In this document: positions 11,308-22,067 of the stretch, one piece after another
Numbering within the stretch: position 1 is the first letter of the stretch
Layout of the letters: each line of letters starts with the position of its first letter
Origin: Massospora cicadina
Lineage: Eukaryota > Entomophthoromycota > Entomophthoromycetes > Entomophthorales > Entomophthoraceae
Length of the DNA: 64,000 bases
NCBI GenBank assembly: GCA_022478985.1
Contig: JAKSZP010017394.1
Location: 1 to 64,000 of the forward strand
Direction of reading: 5' to 3'
Notes under the pieces: generated by a model
Seen by the model: the letters and a program-made list of their open reading frames with translations, nothing else
Databases searched by the model: none
What the model was told of the DNA's origin: nothing
Translations under genes and position numbers: made by a program

Positions 11308-12681
11308 TGTAAATCTCGGGGAACATCCTTTGGCTCTCAATTGGGTCATCTTCCCATTCATGAATAAAAAGACACCAAAGAGGATGGCAGTACCACTCAT
11401 CACTCAGGGCGACCTTGATCACATAGTAGATGGGCGATGGGTAACAGCTTGTCCACTTTTGAATTCCACCCCCAATACCCACACTTACCTTGGCAGAACT
11501 GTTGCAAGGAATTATTGAAATCTGTGCCGAGATTACCAAATTGAAATTGGCCAGATCTAATTTGGCTGGAAATCTGGCTGATGCCCAAAATTCGAATGGC
11601 TGTAAAAGCATGAAGAATGAGATATTGGCTGGATCGCCCAACAGTTCCAATTCAATCTCCAGATTAGTCAAACAAATATTGGGCGCTATCAATGAGGGTT
11701 TGAAGCCCCCAGATATTAATTTGAGCGTTGTGCCCGATGTGCTGCTGTTGACTGAACAAACGGTTAAATGACCAAGCATGGGCAGGTTGGCCATCCCGAA
11801 CCCATTCCCAACCAAATGGACCTGTCTCTATAAGGGATGGCCTTGGGGGATTCCCGTCACCCGTTGGGCCAAACACCATTGTGCTAATCGTCATAAATGT
11901 AGTCAAGCCCTGGCTTAGACATTTGAGGTTGAACCAACAGAGACTTGGCCCACCGCCAAATTTTGTGATGTCAGTTCTCAAAGAATAAACCCCCCATTCC
12001 TGAACAATTTGCCAGTTAGGTCAAATTTGTGGGCCCCAATCCCATCCTGTCACTACCCAATCAACCACTTTATAATCAGTTGCATGGCACTGAGAAAATT
12101 GTTGGTCAATCTTCTTACTTTCCTTTCTTAATAAATTTTTGCCAAAAAAACCAAATTTTCTTTATTTTCTATTCTGACCGCATCCCAGATGGCATTTCCC
12201 TGGTGGTCCATCGCCCCACACTCCGGGTGGGCTTTACCTATTCTTTTGGTCACCATGGCTCCCTCTATTGTTGATTGGGTCCAGCGTTTCTGACACTTTT
12301 GGTCTTAAAACCCCGCTCTTATGAATTTCTAACAACAATATATGGGGATCTTATGGCCCTACATACAACAATGGATATAGAGAATCTATCTCCCTATCGC
12401 CCCCAATAAGTTGGCCCCTCAAGCTAAGAATCTCATCGAGACTGTCCCAGTAATCCCACCCCTTGCAATTAGTACCACTGAGTTTGGAATGGGTTAAGTG
12501 TGGTTTGTCATTGGGACACTCCTTACCCTGTTGTTACACCACCACTTCGTGGTATCACATTTCCTGGCTCCATATCAAGTCATATGATCAGCAATGCCTC
12601 TGGCATTCTGGCTTGCTTTTTGGGTGTTCACACATCCCAACTGGCAGGCCGGTCTAAACTTCTTCTGCCGTTTCCATGACA
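11308..12681 (+). repeat. Ty3-A 3' LTR, encoding the Pol C-terminal extension in U3
   Basis: This LTR is 1374 bp, matching 5464-6834. The open frame 11078-11518 carries the end of the chromodomain, a Pro-rich linker and then, without a stop, LTR-encoded sequence (GEHPLALNWVIFPF, KRMAVPLITQGDLDHIVDG). A frameshift near 11470-11500 moves the homologous sequence to the frame 11490-11771, where TGA ends it. The promoter-like TTATAATCAGTTGCA lies at about 12071-12086. Confidence 0.9.
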
Positions 12682-12686
12682 CTTTA

Positions 12687-13603
12687 TGTCCTCTACTTTA
12701 CAATTTTAGCTTGGATCTCTAATCTGGAATACAATTACACTTCTCAAGGGAATCAATGTCAAGGGCCAACCACCAGTCAAAATGATGGCCTTTGCTGATG
12801 ACTGTGTGGTGGGAATATCTAACAATCAGGATGCTTGCAGAATTGAGAAGGTAATACAATATTACTCAGCCATAAACAATGCATCACTTAACATTGAGAA
12901 AACTGAAATTATACTCTTGGGGAAATATCAGACCCATTGGACGCCATCTACCCTGGGCTAACAAACTAATATAACATCAAGACTCCTCACCAGAAATAGG
13001 AGGCGAAAATCAGCAATAAGCCCACTGAAACTTCCTTCACCACCAAGCTGACATCTGGACCTGTCTGTCACTTGGGGGTTTGGTTAGAAGCAGGAGGTTA
13101 CGCCAACTTCATAATGGAAAATCAACTTCTAGATAAAATAACAAATCGCATTGCCTCTTTACATGTACATCAAACAGGTCTAACAGAAAGGGTCATGGTA
13201 GCTAACTCTATGATTCTATCAATCATATGGTTTACAGCCCATGCAATTGCTTTCTCACCGGCCTTCTTTAATACAATTCACGCCCTATTAAAAGGATGGC
13301 TTTGGTCCAACCACAACCCCCCTGTACGCCTCAAAACCCTATTTGGCTCTAGAAGGAATGGAGGTATGGGGATTACTAATTATGTAGAGCAAGCGACCCA
13401 CATACTAGGATTCTGGATAGCTCAGGTGACTAGCTCAGATCTTCCAGATATACATTTGGCCAGAACAGCAAGATATAACTTTACACGAGCACTCCAATTA
13501 AGAAACCCAGATTACCCAACCACATCAACCAAGTATCTGGCGTCCCATCCTACAGTGTCATGGTTAAATGACATCATAGTGAAGACCAACCCTAATGATA
13601 AGG
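12687..13603 (+). pseudogene. LINE-a reverse transcriptase, 3' part
   Basis: This continues the domain cut at 5463. It begins CPLLYNFSLD, then has MMAFADDCVVGIS near 12780-12818, where FADD is the catalytic box of LINE reverse transcriptases. From 13072 a long open frame carries the thumb/connection region: CHLGVWLEAGGYA, VMVANSMILSIIWF and RNGGMGITNYVEQA. It ends where the solo LTR interrupts it near 13604. It is homologous to the 54485-55357 segment of LINE-c. Confidence 0.85.
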
Positions 13604-14378
13604 CTGGGTGACAGGAGGCCCAGAAGGTAAAGCTTCAGGCCCTTCCTGACCTCAAGCACACAGTAGACCAACGCTGGGTACAAGCCAAGTATGCCCAGGT
13701 TGGTACTAGTGAGGTGCCTAACGCCCAGCCCCTTAAGTCAGCCCGGGCATTAAAATGGATGGTTTACTCAATTAACGCAGATGGTTTGATTTGGTTGGTT
13801 GAGGAATGGGGTTTTGAAACCCATTCCATTTATGAAATCATGCATTCAGGTTGGATCCAACTTTATTTGATTACTCGAGTGAAGTTCGTTTTGGAGTTTT
13901 CTACCAATTTGGATGGTAGTGTTTACCTATTGGTGGATCAGTGCTTGGGATCACTTTGGCAGACTCCAAATTTCTCCAACAAAGTTTAATTATGTTTTCC
14001 GCGACCAAAATTTCTTGTTGGTCAACTTCCCAATAAACATTTTCCTATTTTCCCATTTTACTTATGTCATTTTGAACAATCCTGTGCATGGACCCCATCG
14101 AGGAGGTCTTGCACCACATTCACCATATCATTTTACATATGATCAGTTTGCCCCTAGTGCACCGTCGGTTTTCCCAGGTTCCCTCCAACCTGGGATGCTT
14201 ATCCTTTTTCTCTTTATGCACCGCGTCATTTTTGGTGTGGTAATTTTTATAATGATCACACTCTTTTCCTTGAGTTATTATTGCTCCAGAACCTTCTGCT
14301 GGGCTCTACTAACTTTGGTAATATTGGCTAGTTTCCGTGCATTGGCTCTGTGCACTGTGCACCCCCATGCTGGAAACA
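13604..14378 (+). mobile_element. Solo LTR of a divergent family inside LINE-a
   Basis: Comparison with LINE-c shows that about 775 bp here does not belong to the LINE. It starts near TGGGTGACAGG and ends near GGAAACA. Near the left end a frame encodes PDLKHTVDQRWVQA (13645-13689), resembling the QGDLAHIVDERWVTA motif of family A LTRs. Near the right end a strongly hydrophobic frame ends ALCTVHPHAG, like the U5 frame of family A. No matching target duplication was found, so the exact limits are uncertain. Confidence 0.6.
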
Positions 14379-14459
14379 GGAGAGTTATAGACACTCTCCT
14401 TACATACAGCTGCAGGACCACATGGCACTCCTGCACAATTCAAACAAATAATCCTAGCC

Positions 14460-14996
14460 ATGAGAGGAGCAACGTGGAAGATCCATATATGTGGACAAAC
14501 CAGTTACCAAGGACGCCCAAGGCTAACTCACAGATTGGAGATTGATGGCCAAATAGTCACATATAACATAATATGCAGAAATCCGAGTACCATAGCCAGG
14601 ATTGATTACCTGGACCATATGGATATACCATACAACCTGAAGACCCAAAGAAGAGTATGGAGATACACGCATCACCCTCTACTTCAACCCAGGATAAGAG
14701 CACATGTGTGGATATGCATGAGGAGAGTATACCGCACAGCAGAATGGTTAAATGCTGCCCATTCCTCATGTACAATATATGGTCAGTATGGAAGCCTAGC
14801 ACACCGTTTAGAACAATGCCCAACATCAGTGGCTTTATGGAAAGAGGTCATGCGCTCATTCCGCCAAGAAAGTGGACAACTATTCAGCTTAGCTAGGAAC
14901 ATGTTCACTCTAAACATGGACTCACTTATCCACCCATCCCTCCAGGCATTAATAGTAGCAATAGCACTATGGACGATGCATATGATAGTACTGTAA
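14460..14996 (+). pseudogene. LINE-a ORF2 C-terminal zinc-finger region
   Basis: This 178-codon frame carries the C-terminal part of the LINE ORF2. RPRLTHRLEIDGQIVTYNI is followed by a degraded zinc-finger, CTIYGQYGSLAHRLEQC, where LINE-c has CAICGGPNTLAHHLEEC. The region is the zf-RVT type found after the reverse transcriptase in many LINEs and is thought to bind nucleic acid. The end, ALIVAIALWTMHMIVL, is also conserved in LINE-b and LINE-c. Confidence 0.75.
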
Positions 14997-15509
14997 TCGT
15001 TTACAAAGCAACGCTGACAATCCAAGAAACAATCAATCATTTCCACTGCCATATATTGGAACATTTCTAAGCATGGTTGTTTGGAAACATGACCCCACTA
15101 AACAGAAGGACAATCAACACATGGTTCCCCATATGGTTCCTAAAGATCAATTCTTTCCTTCACTCATGCTGCATCCAAGAACAAGCCAGCATAACTTTCC
15201 CCCTACCATCCTAAACTTGGTGATCCTGGAGACAACAAGAGGGTCTTGAACCCTCTGGGGTATCTTTTAATTTTCAAATTTCATTAGTTTATCCCCACTA
15301 TATTGGAAGTGCTTGTCCCCTGGTCGACCTTCCCTGAATAAATAATGTTAATGGCTGTGGCAGAAGGCCTTAAACGTAGTATTGAATTTTAAAAAAAGGC
15401 TAAATATGAAAGAAGTAGTAAATATGATAGTAATATACACAGAAAATTATTAGATCAAGGTATTTAGTTAAGGCAGCTACTATAAATGTTATTTCAACTA
15501 TACTGATAT

Positions 15510-16673
15510 TGTAAGTCCCGGGGAACATCCTCTGAATATTGATTGGGCCATTTTCCCATTTCAAAGCAAGAAGGCACCAAAGAGGATGGCTGTACCCCTC
15601 AATACACAGGGTGATCTTGCTCACGTGGTAGATGAGCGCTGGGTAACAGCCCTCCCACTTCAGATACCGCTCCCAGTACCCACACTCTCCTTGGTAGAAC
15701 TGATATGGGGAATCAGAGAAATCTGCACCAAGATCACCAAAATGAAATTGATTGTAACCAATTTGAGAGGCAATCAGCCCAATGATCAGATTTTAAATGG
15801 TCAAAAAGGTATGAAGACTGATTTATTGGCTGGAATACCTAATGGTGCAATTTGGTTAACATGACAATTGGAAAAATCTCCCCCCTCCCAAATCCATCAG
15901 ACATCAATCCAATGGGCAGGTAATAGCACTGGACACCACTGACAAGGTTCTGAAGCTTCCTACTGACAAATTGGGTGTTGCGCCTGATGCCATGCCACAG
16001 ACCAAATGAATGGTTCAGCAACCAAGCACAGTTGGGTTGGGCGTCCTGAACCCGTTCCCAACCAAATGGGTCCACCCCTATGTGAGGTGGCCTTGGGGGA
16101 TTCCCACCACTTGTCAGGCTAAATGCCATCACACCAACCATCAGAAATGTAGCCAAGCCTTGGTTTGGACGTTCAAGGTTGAACTGACAGTGACTCAGCC
16201 CACTGCCAAATTTTTTGATATTGGTTCCCAGGGAACTAACCCACCCATTCCCAAATAATTTTCTGGTTAGGTCAAATTTGTGGGACCCAATCCTGGCTTG
16301 TTTTCCCCCAAATTGACTACTATTTAAGCAGTCGCATTGCACTGAGAAAATTGTAGGTCGATTTTTCTTCCTTAAATTTTCCATTAAAAAAACCTTCCCC
16401 AAAAATTTAGTTTTTTTATATATATGTTGAAAATTAAGCTGCCTTATCTGCCAACATTCTTGCACTCCTCAGGGCTAATGGTCATGAGCATCTGGTACTC
16501 TATCTTGTGCCTATACAAAATACTGGCTCACTGGCAGATATTTGTGGAACTCCTTTCTGGTTCCATATTTGTCATACCAACAGCAGTACCTCAGGCATTC
16601 TGGTTTGCCATTTGGGTGCTCTGGCACTCTGGCTGGCAGGCCAGTCTAATTCTTACTTGCTGTTTGCCTGACA
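15510..16673 (+). mobile_element. Solo LTR, family A
   Basis: The 1164-bp solo LTR begins TGTAAGTCCC and ends GCCTGACA, with a perfect 5-bp duplication GATAT at 15505-15509 and 16674-16678. It keeps the U3 frame (QGDLAHVVDERWVTALPL at 15607-15660; NPFPTKW and WPWGIP near 16050-16100) and the TATTTAA promoter element near 16321. It is shorter than the Ty3-A LTRs because of a smaller U5. A solo LTR with duplication implies loss of the interior by LTR-LTR recombination. Confidence 0.92.
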
Positions 16674-16696
16674 GATATACCCCTAAGTAAGGTTTA

Positions 16697-16977
16697 ACCG
16701 AGGCAAGCTGACAAGGGGACAGGCATTACCAAAAGTAAGAAAGAAATGACATGAAACCTGAACAGGGTCAACTCCATTGAAGAAAGTTTTTCCACCTCCG
16801 GATTGGGACTCAAATTTTTCTGGTTATGTCATGGGTAAGGTTTTCGTGTTATTAGACCTACTAACTGCCAATAGCTTCCTTTGGCTGGCACCCCAATCAA
16901 TGTGCGAAGGGCGGTAATTGAACCTGCAACCTTCAGGTTGGTAGCTGTACGCCCTTACCAACTCGTCTTCCACCCCC
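16697..16977 (-). mobile_element. tRNA-derived SINE, copy 1
   Basis: A 281-bp SINE is flanked by a perfect 15-bp duplication CCTAAGTAAGGTTTA at 16682-16696 and 16978-16992. On the minus strand it begins with a tRNA-like head (about 75 bp, with a B-box-like GGTTCAATTACC) and ends with the LINE-type tail ...GCCTGTCCCCTTGTCAGCTTG, CCTCGG. It is the same family as 17151-17441 but in the opposite orientation. Confidence 0.9.
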
Positions 16978-17150
16978 CCTAAGTAAGGTTTATAAAAGGT
17001 GATATCATTATATATAGGATCTCTAACTATGAATCATAGATATCTATTAAAGGTATTTATAATTAATTATAGAACATATCAAATGAGCTTATAGATTGAG
17101 AGCATCAATTCAAAAGTGTAGTTATCTTTAAATAATAATTACTACCCTAA

Positions 17151-17441
17151 GGGGGTGGAAGGTGAGTCAGTAGGGCGTATGACTACCAACCTGAAGGTTG
17201 TGGGTTCAATTCCCGCCCTTCACACATCAATTGGGGTGCCAGATGAAGGAAGCTATTGGCGGTTAGTAGATCTAATAACACAAAAACCTTACCCATGATG
17301 TACCAGAAAAATTTGAGTCCCAATATGGAGGTGGAAAAACTTTCTTTGATGGAGTTGACCCTGCTCAGGTTTCTTAGAATTTCTTTCTTTTGGTAATGCC
17401 TGTCCCCTGGTTAGCTTGCCTCAGATAAATAAAATAAAATA
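17151..17441 (+). mobile_element. tRNA-derived SINE, copy 2
   Basis: A 291-bp SINE is flanked by AATTACTACCCTAA (17137-17150) and AATTATTACCCTAA (17442-17455). The head folds as a tRNA remnant. The B box GGTTCAATTCC is at 17203-17213, with T-stem GTGGG/CCCGC around it and GAAGG/CCTTC acceptor pairing. Polymerase III would be expected to transcribe it. The body matches copy 1, and the 3' tail TGTCCCCTGGTTAGCTTG then CCTCAGATAAATAAAATAA matches the LINE tails. Confidence 0.92.
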
Positions 17442-17455
17442 AATTATTACCCTAA

Positions 17456-17840
17456 AGGTAAAGGTTAGAAAAATGAAGGTTTCCAGTTATCAAAAGCTAT
17501 ATTTATGAGAAATATTATATAAAATTTAATCAAGTCATTCATTTAGTTAAATAGTGTATCTTTAAGCTTTAATTATAAGAAGTACAAATATTAAAAGATA
17601 TTGAAGATTGACTTCTAATACTGGACAATATATATGGTTATAAGAGCAATTACTGCTATAATATATATACTTTTATAGAAAACCTATAATCAGTGTCAGA
17701 CTTTACTTTAATCTAGGTGAAGCCTCAACTTAATGGTTACAATATATTATTTACTTTAATTGATGTTGACTTTAATATGTATAACTATTGCCATCAGTTT
17801 ATAATTCCTATTTTATATATAATTATAGTCAAATCCCAAT
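17456..17840. other. AT-rich spacer, no gene
   Basis: The sequence is very AT-rich with many stop codons in all frames. No repeat with a recognisable end and no RNA gene were seen. Confidence 0.5.
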
Positions 17841-17858
17841 AATATTATTTATAATTTG

Positions 17859-19753
17859 TTTTTATTTAACTGAGGTAATCTGACAAGGAGATGGATATTA
17901 CCAAACTAAAAACTTAAACTAACATAATGTAACTAATTGATTCAAAAAAATGCCCAAATGAGCAATTGAATGAATCACACTGAACCAAACAACCAACCAG
18001 GTGGGCAGCGGAAACTGCTTATCCCTCCATGGCAGAAGGGGAGGGGGATCAGGGGGCTCATCTTTGGCAGCATCTATCTCTTCCCAGAGTAGGGTGCAAG
18101 TCAAGGCAGATAGCAAGGGCGCCAGGCATTGGCAGTATGTGGTTTGATATCACTGATGATTGGTACTTCCAAGTAATTACTAACCATAAAAATGGCTGTA
18201 AAATATTCAGCTAAGCCCTTTTCAGCTTTAATGTGGGCATCTGGTAATTTAACAAACGTTGCAATGTTAGTTTGGGTGATCTTAGCTTTCAGATCTCATG
18301 CTACAGTTACCACATTCTGGATAGCTTCAATGACATTTTTGTGTAGTTGTTTCACATTAACCTTACTTTTGGAGTAAGTTTTTGGGGATAACAGGAGGTG
18401 GAATTCCTCCTGTGAGCGCAGCCACTGATTTAGCAGCAGCTTTGTGGAGGGGACAGCAAGCTGGTGGTCACTGTGGAATGGTTCAGTGTTTGGCTTTGGG
18501 GCATATAAACGTGGGGAGAATTCTGCATCCCATTTTGCATTGCAGAACTGGTCAACTTGCAGTGATGGTTCTTCAATGATATTACCTGATTCATCAATTT
18601 CATCCAAAAACTCCCATGGGTTTTGGCAAAATTGAATTGGGGAATTGGCGTATGGTTGAGGATTGGTTGATTTATTGGATGTTGCATGGGATCAGACTGG
18701 GGTCCAATCCTGCACTTGATTGGAAGCTTCATGAGTGTCACTGGTGCACAGTGGAGGCTGATTGGTGGCTGCAGGTGCAGCAACAGGCTTTGGGGGAGAG
18801 GAGATAGGATCATACCCCATGCTGGAATTAGTGCGGGGTGGGCGGTGGATTGGTGGCCATTGGACAAACTATCAGCTCCATTGGAAGCAGCTAGATATGG
18901 GCACTTGCATTTTGAGTGGTCTAACTCAAAACAGGATGGTCAAATTGTCCATCCACCCTCGATACAGGCCCAGAATGGATGGTTGGGGGCAGATGTGATA
19001 GCAGTGCAAGGGGGAATTGATGGGGAAATTTTTTGTTTCAAGGCTGATTGTGGCATATGCCTGAGGCCTAGGAGGCGTGTGGCCCCATTTGGGACCACAA
19101 ATTGTTTGATGGGGTTGGAGCCATAGGCTGCCAAACTGTCCATCAGCTCCTGGTGGAGCACCCCAGGGGGAGGTGGGTAGGCAACCCAGAAAACTGAACC
19201 ACCAAAGTGGTGTCCATTGGGAGCTGGGTCCAAGTTGTTTGGAGAGGTGTACCCTGGAAGGCCAGGGGCACCATTGCCACAGTAGCGGCATTGGCTTCAT
19301 AGGTGAAGCTGAGATTGAAATACCCCTTATAGGGGTGGAAGTCAATAAAACAGGCTGGTGACATCACCACCTGAGCCATTTCAATAATGGCTTGGTCATT
19401 GTAGGGGAAGCATTTCCAATATTCAACCCTAAGGCTGAAATGCATGTTGCTCCGGGGAGCACCAGGGGGCAGCGGGGCACCATTTAGTATCATGTAAGGT
19501 AGGCGTCAAGATCCTTGGGAGAAACAAAACGTTCCATGGGTTTGGTATGACTGGGAAAGCCAGTCAAAGCGCATTTTCCTGTCAGATGAAAAATGACAGG
19601 TGGAGTTTTTCCACTGCCTCACACTGGGGCAGCTGGTGGGGAATCCGATGACATTGGAGCAAAACTATGGCGGGCAATTAGGTTTTACTTTATTAACTGT
19701 AAAATTGCTCAGAAAGTTATGCCAAGCGGAAAGAGAGAGTATCTAGCAGAATT
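17859..19753 (-). mobile_element. ORF1-only retroposon, copy 1 (full length, decayed)
   Basis: This unit of about 1.9 kb has a 5' end, one ORF1-type protein and the LINE 3' tail, but no endonuclease or reverse transcriptase. The degraded duplication is AATATTATTTATAATTTG at 17841-17858 against AATATTTATAATTT at 19754-19767. The tail on the minus strand is TATCCATCTCCTTGTCAGAT then TACCTCAGTTAAATAAAAA. The protein can be followed from ATG at about 19654 (minus) through RVEYWKCFPYNDQAIIEMAQ, DFHPYKGYFNLSF, DTTLVVQFSGLPTHLPL, DESGNI and FHSDHQLA, each matching the copy at 40801-42692. Frameshifts and stops break it. The near-equal length of the two copies shows that this is a defined element, not a random truncation. 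Confidence 0.85.
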
Positions 19754-19767
19754 AATATTTATAATTT

Positions 19768-20454
19768 ATCTACCAATGTTTTATAAGGCCTGATGCCTGA
19801 GATCACTAATACTCTTATATTTTTAAGCACTAAGTTTTCTCAAAAATAACGCCAAGTTTACAACATGAAAACCCTGGATAAATTGCCCATTAGTGCTCCA
19901 ATGGCTGATGAGATAGGGCAAGTTTGCCCAAGCCAAGTTACTATTCATCCTGATATTAGGTCTATGATATATTCAGTGTTTAACTCCTCTACTCATCTTA
20001 ATAACCACCTTATACCACATCTTATGCCTTATCACCTATTGGCTTCCTAATAAAAGATAATGGAACACATTTAACTGTGTTACAATATCTGATCTCAATC
20101 CAGCCTTCAACAAGGAATCCTGATGTACTCCAACTTGAAACCTGGACTGTTCCATTGCCTCCTGAATTACTGAATCTCTTTCCACCCTCACACATGGTAT
20201 TCACCTATCAATCATCAAATTCCTGATTTTCCTTGGTATTTTAAATAGTAATACCCTTTTATATAATAAATTAATTTTACAACTTATATTTATTTTAGCT
20301 TAAAGTCCAATTCTCTAGGACTAAAACATATACAGCCACAAGAATCGCTAGAAACCTCTGAACCTCTAGAGAAGGTTAAGTTCCACACAAGTTGTCCAGT
20401 CTGACTTTCTGAGTAGCTTATAATTTACCCTTGGCTTGCTGCCAAGAGAGTTCA
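19768..20454. other. Spacer, no gene seen
   Basis: AT-rich sequence without a convincing coding frame. Short frames of about 60 codons occur but look like chance. No repeat ends were identified. Confidence 0.45.
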
Positions 20455-21748
20455 TTTAAGTCTGGGGAGCACCCCCTGCGCCTCAATCACACGGAATTTC
20501 CATTTCCACCAAAAGGGGGGCCAAGAAGGTGGCCGTCCCTCTCATAATCCAGGGTGATTTAGCCCATGTGGTAGATGAGAGATTATTGATGGCGTACCCC
20601 CTCAAGGTTGCCCCCATTTACCCTATCTGACCACGCAAGAACTACTCCAATGGATCAGGGGGGCGTGCATGGAAGTGGCAACAGTGAGAGGAAGCCACCT
20701 GAAGGAAAGTGGCAAGCAGCTACCCCCAGTGACAATTTTGGGTTCTGCCAAAGAGGTAAAAAAATCTTATATAGATAAAGGGGTCCAGCTCTAGCAACAC
20801 TAAATGGCTCCGCTGGAGAAACAAAGAATTTGAATAGAATGAGGGGTCCAAATTCAGTAAGTTGAGGGCAATAAATCCTTTCAATACCCAAGGGATCACG
20901 CCTATGTGTCCTGGCGATGGATGCAACCAGTTATCCACCAAACAAAGCGTCACCAATCTGCCAAGCAAAATTGTGGTGGGAGGAACAATTAAGTGGAAAA
21001 ATTTGAGAGAAAGTCAGATTGCCAACAGAAGGTCAATTTGGCATCAAGTTAAGTTGCAAAATCTCGTTCTACCAACTTTGGTCGGTATTGCAATACCTTT
21101 GTTCGTGCATTCCATTTAAGCTCTAAGCCTTAGGACTTAAGATAACCATCCCTCACTGGTAAAGTTGTTGGTCAATTCTTATTTTTTTTGTTTTACAAAA
21201 CAAGTTTCCTTTCCAGCCGATTTTCCAGTTTTAAATTTCTTACTTTTTGCTGTTGCTGCTGCTACCCAGAACCATGTTTGCAGGGTTGCACAATGACTGG
21301 ACCTTAGTGGCCATTGTTAAAATGATACTGCCTACCCTCATTGAATGGAGTTACCAAGTGAGTGGCCATGTGGGTATGTCCACATTGGTGGATGCATTCT
21401 GGCGTCAAGATGTCCCATTATTATTGGAAATCATTTCTCCCCTCTGGTCAAGGTTTCATGACCTTATCACACGCTCCACACCCAATGGCACCTCAGTGCA
21501 TCCAGAGCCCTCCATGGGTATCAAAGAGTTAGCTGCAGCAGAATCTGCTTCCAGTGCAGCGGCCAAAGATTGGTTACTATTGGGAAGGGTGGTGATGGTG
21601 GTTGCCAGTCGCTGCTCCCTAATTGCTTTTCTCCCCACCTGCAACCAGGTCATTTGGATGACAATTCCCCAGCATTCTGTTGCTTTCTGGGTGCTCACGC
21701 ACCCCAACTGACAGGCTAATATCAGTTTTATTTGCCACTTCCATGACA
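20455..21748 (+). mobile_element. Old LTR related to family A
   Basis: It begins TTTAAGTCTGGGGAGCACCC, corresponding to TGTAAGTC...GGGGAACATCC of family A, and ends TTCCATGACA. The U3 frame is recognisable (GEHPLRLNHTEFPF; VAVPLIIQGDLAHVVDER at about 20529-20582) but frameshifted. A 154-codon U5-side frame (21247-21711) ends SVAFWVLTHPN, like the U5 frame of Ty3-A. The flanking pentamers GTTCA and GAACA do not match well, so the duplication is lost or absent. Confidence 0.75.
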
Positions 21749-22067
21749 GAACAAAGCTGAGAGTCAGCTCTAGATAAGGATTAAAAAGTATTTATATTAT
21801 ATAATTTCTTTTTAAAGGTAGGTTTGATAAAGTATATAATATTATAAATAATTAATAAATCAAAGGATAACTTTCCATATTATAAGAGAATAAATAGAGA
21901 TTGATATCAATATTAGCAGGCATATCAAATACTATTTATAGATTTTAGTTTTAGAAACTACTATTATTTATAGTAGAATCTATAGTTTTTTTCAAATAAA
22001 TTAAAGATAATTTTACTATAGCTCTATTATATGGTTCTAGGTTATCAAAGATTCTAGTATGTAACTA

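Larger units (their letters stand above)
5464..12681 (+). mobile_element. Ty3-A: Ty3/Gypsy chromovirus with long LTRs
   Basis: This is a complete insertion of about 7.2 kb with a perfect 5-bp duplication CTTTA at 5459-5463 and 12682-12686. The LTRs are 5464-6834 and 11308-12681, both TG...ACA. The interior encodes gag, aspartic protease, reverse transcriptase, RNase H, integrase and chromodomain in Ty3 order. A polypurine tract GGAAAAAGGAAAGG lies at 11290-11303, just before the 3' LTR. Excising it and one duplication rejoins the LINE reading frame as QGDPL-CPLLYNFSLD, which fixes both ends. The genes carry many stops and frameshifts. Confidence 0.95.
2003..15347 (+). mobile_element. LINE-a, non-LTR retrotransposon, split by Ty3-A and a solo LTR
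   Basis: The order is ORF1 with zinc knuckle, APE endonuclease, reverse transcriptase, C-terminal zinc-finger region and 3' tail, as in Tad1-like fungal LINEs. Its limits are set by a 19-bp duplication, TTAATAGCTGTGGCAAAAG at 1984-2002 and TTAATGGCTGTGGCAGAAG at 15348-15366 (17 of 19 match). The 5' end (CTATTACTATCACTTTTAG near 2012-2030) matches the 5' end of LINE-c. The 3' tail at about 15309-15347 has TTGTCCCCTGGTCGACC then TGAATAAATAA. Without the inserted elements it is about 5-6 kb. Stops and frameshifts show that it is dead. Confidence 0.9.

Noticed and set aside
17151..17225. Functional tRNA gene
   Set aside because: The head has a B box and some stems, but acceptor pairing is incomplete and it continues into a SINE body and tail with target duplication.
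18616..19345. Several plus- and minus-strand frames of 60-146 codons
   Set aside because: They are shadows of the minus-strand ORF1-type protein in the ORF1-only element; only frames matching the copy at 40801 were kept.
20450..21753. Target duplication around the old LTR
   Set aside because: GTTCA and GAACA match at only three of five positions, which is not enough to call.
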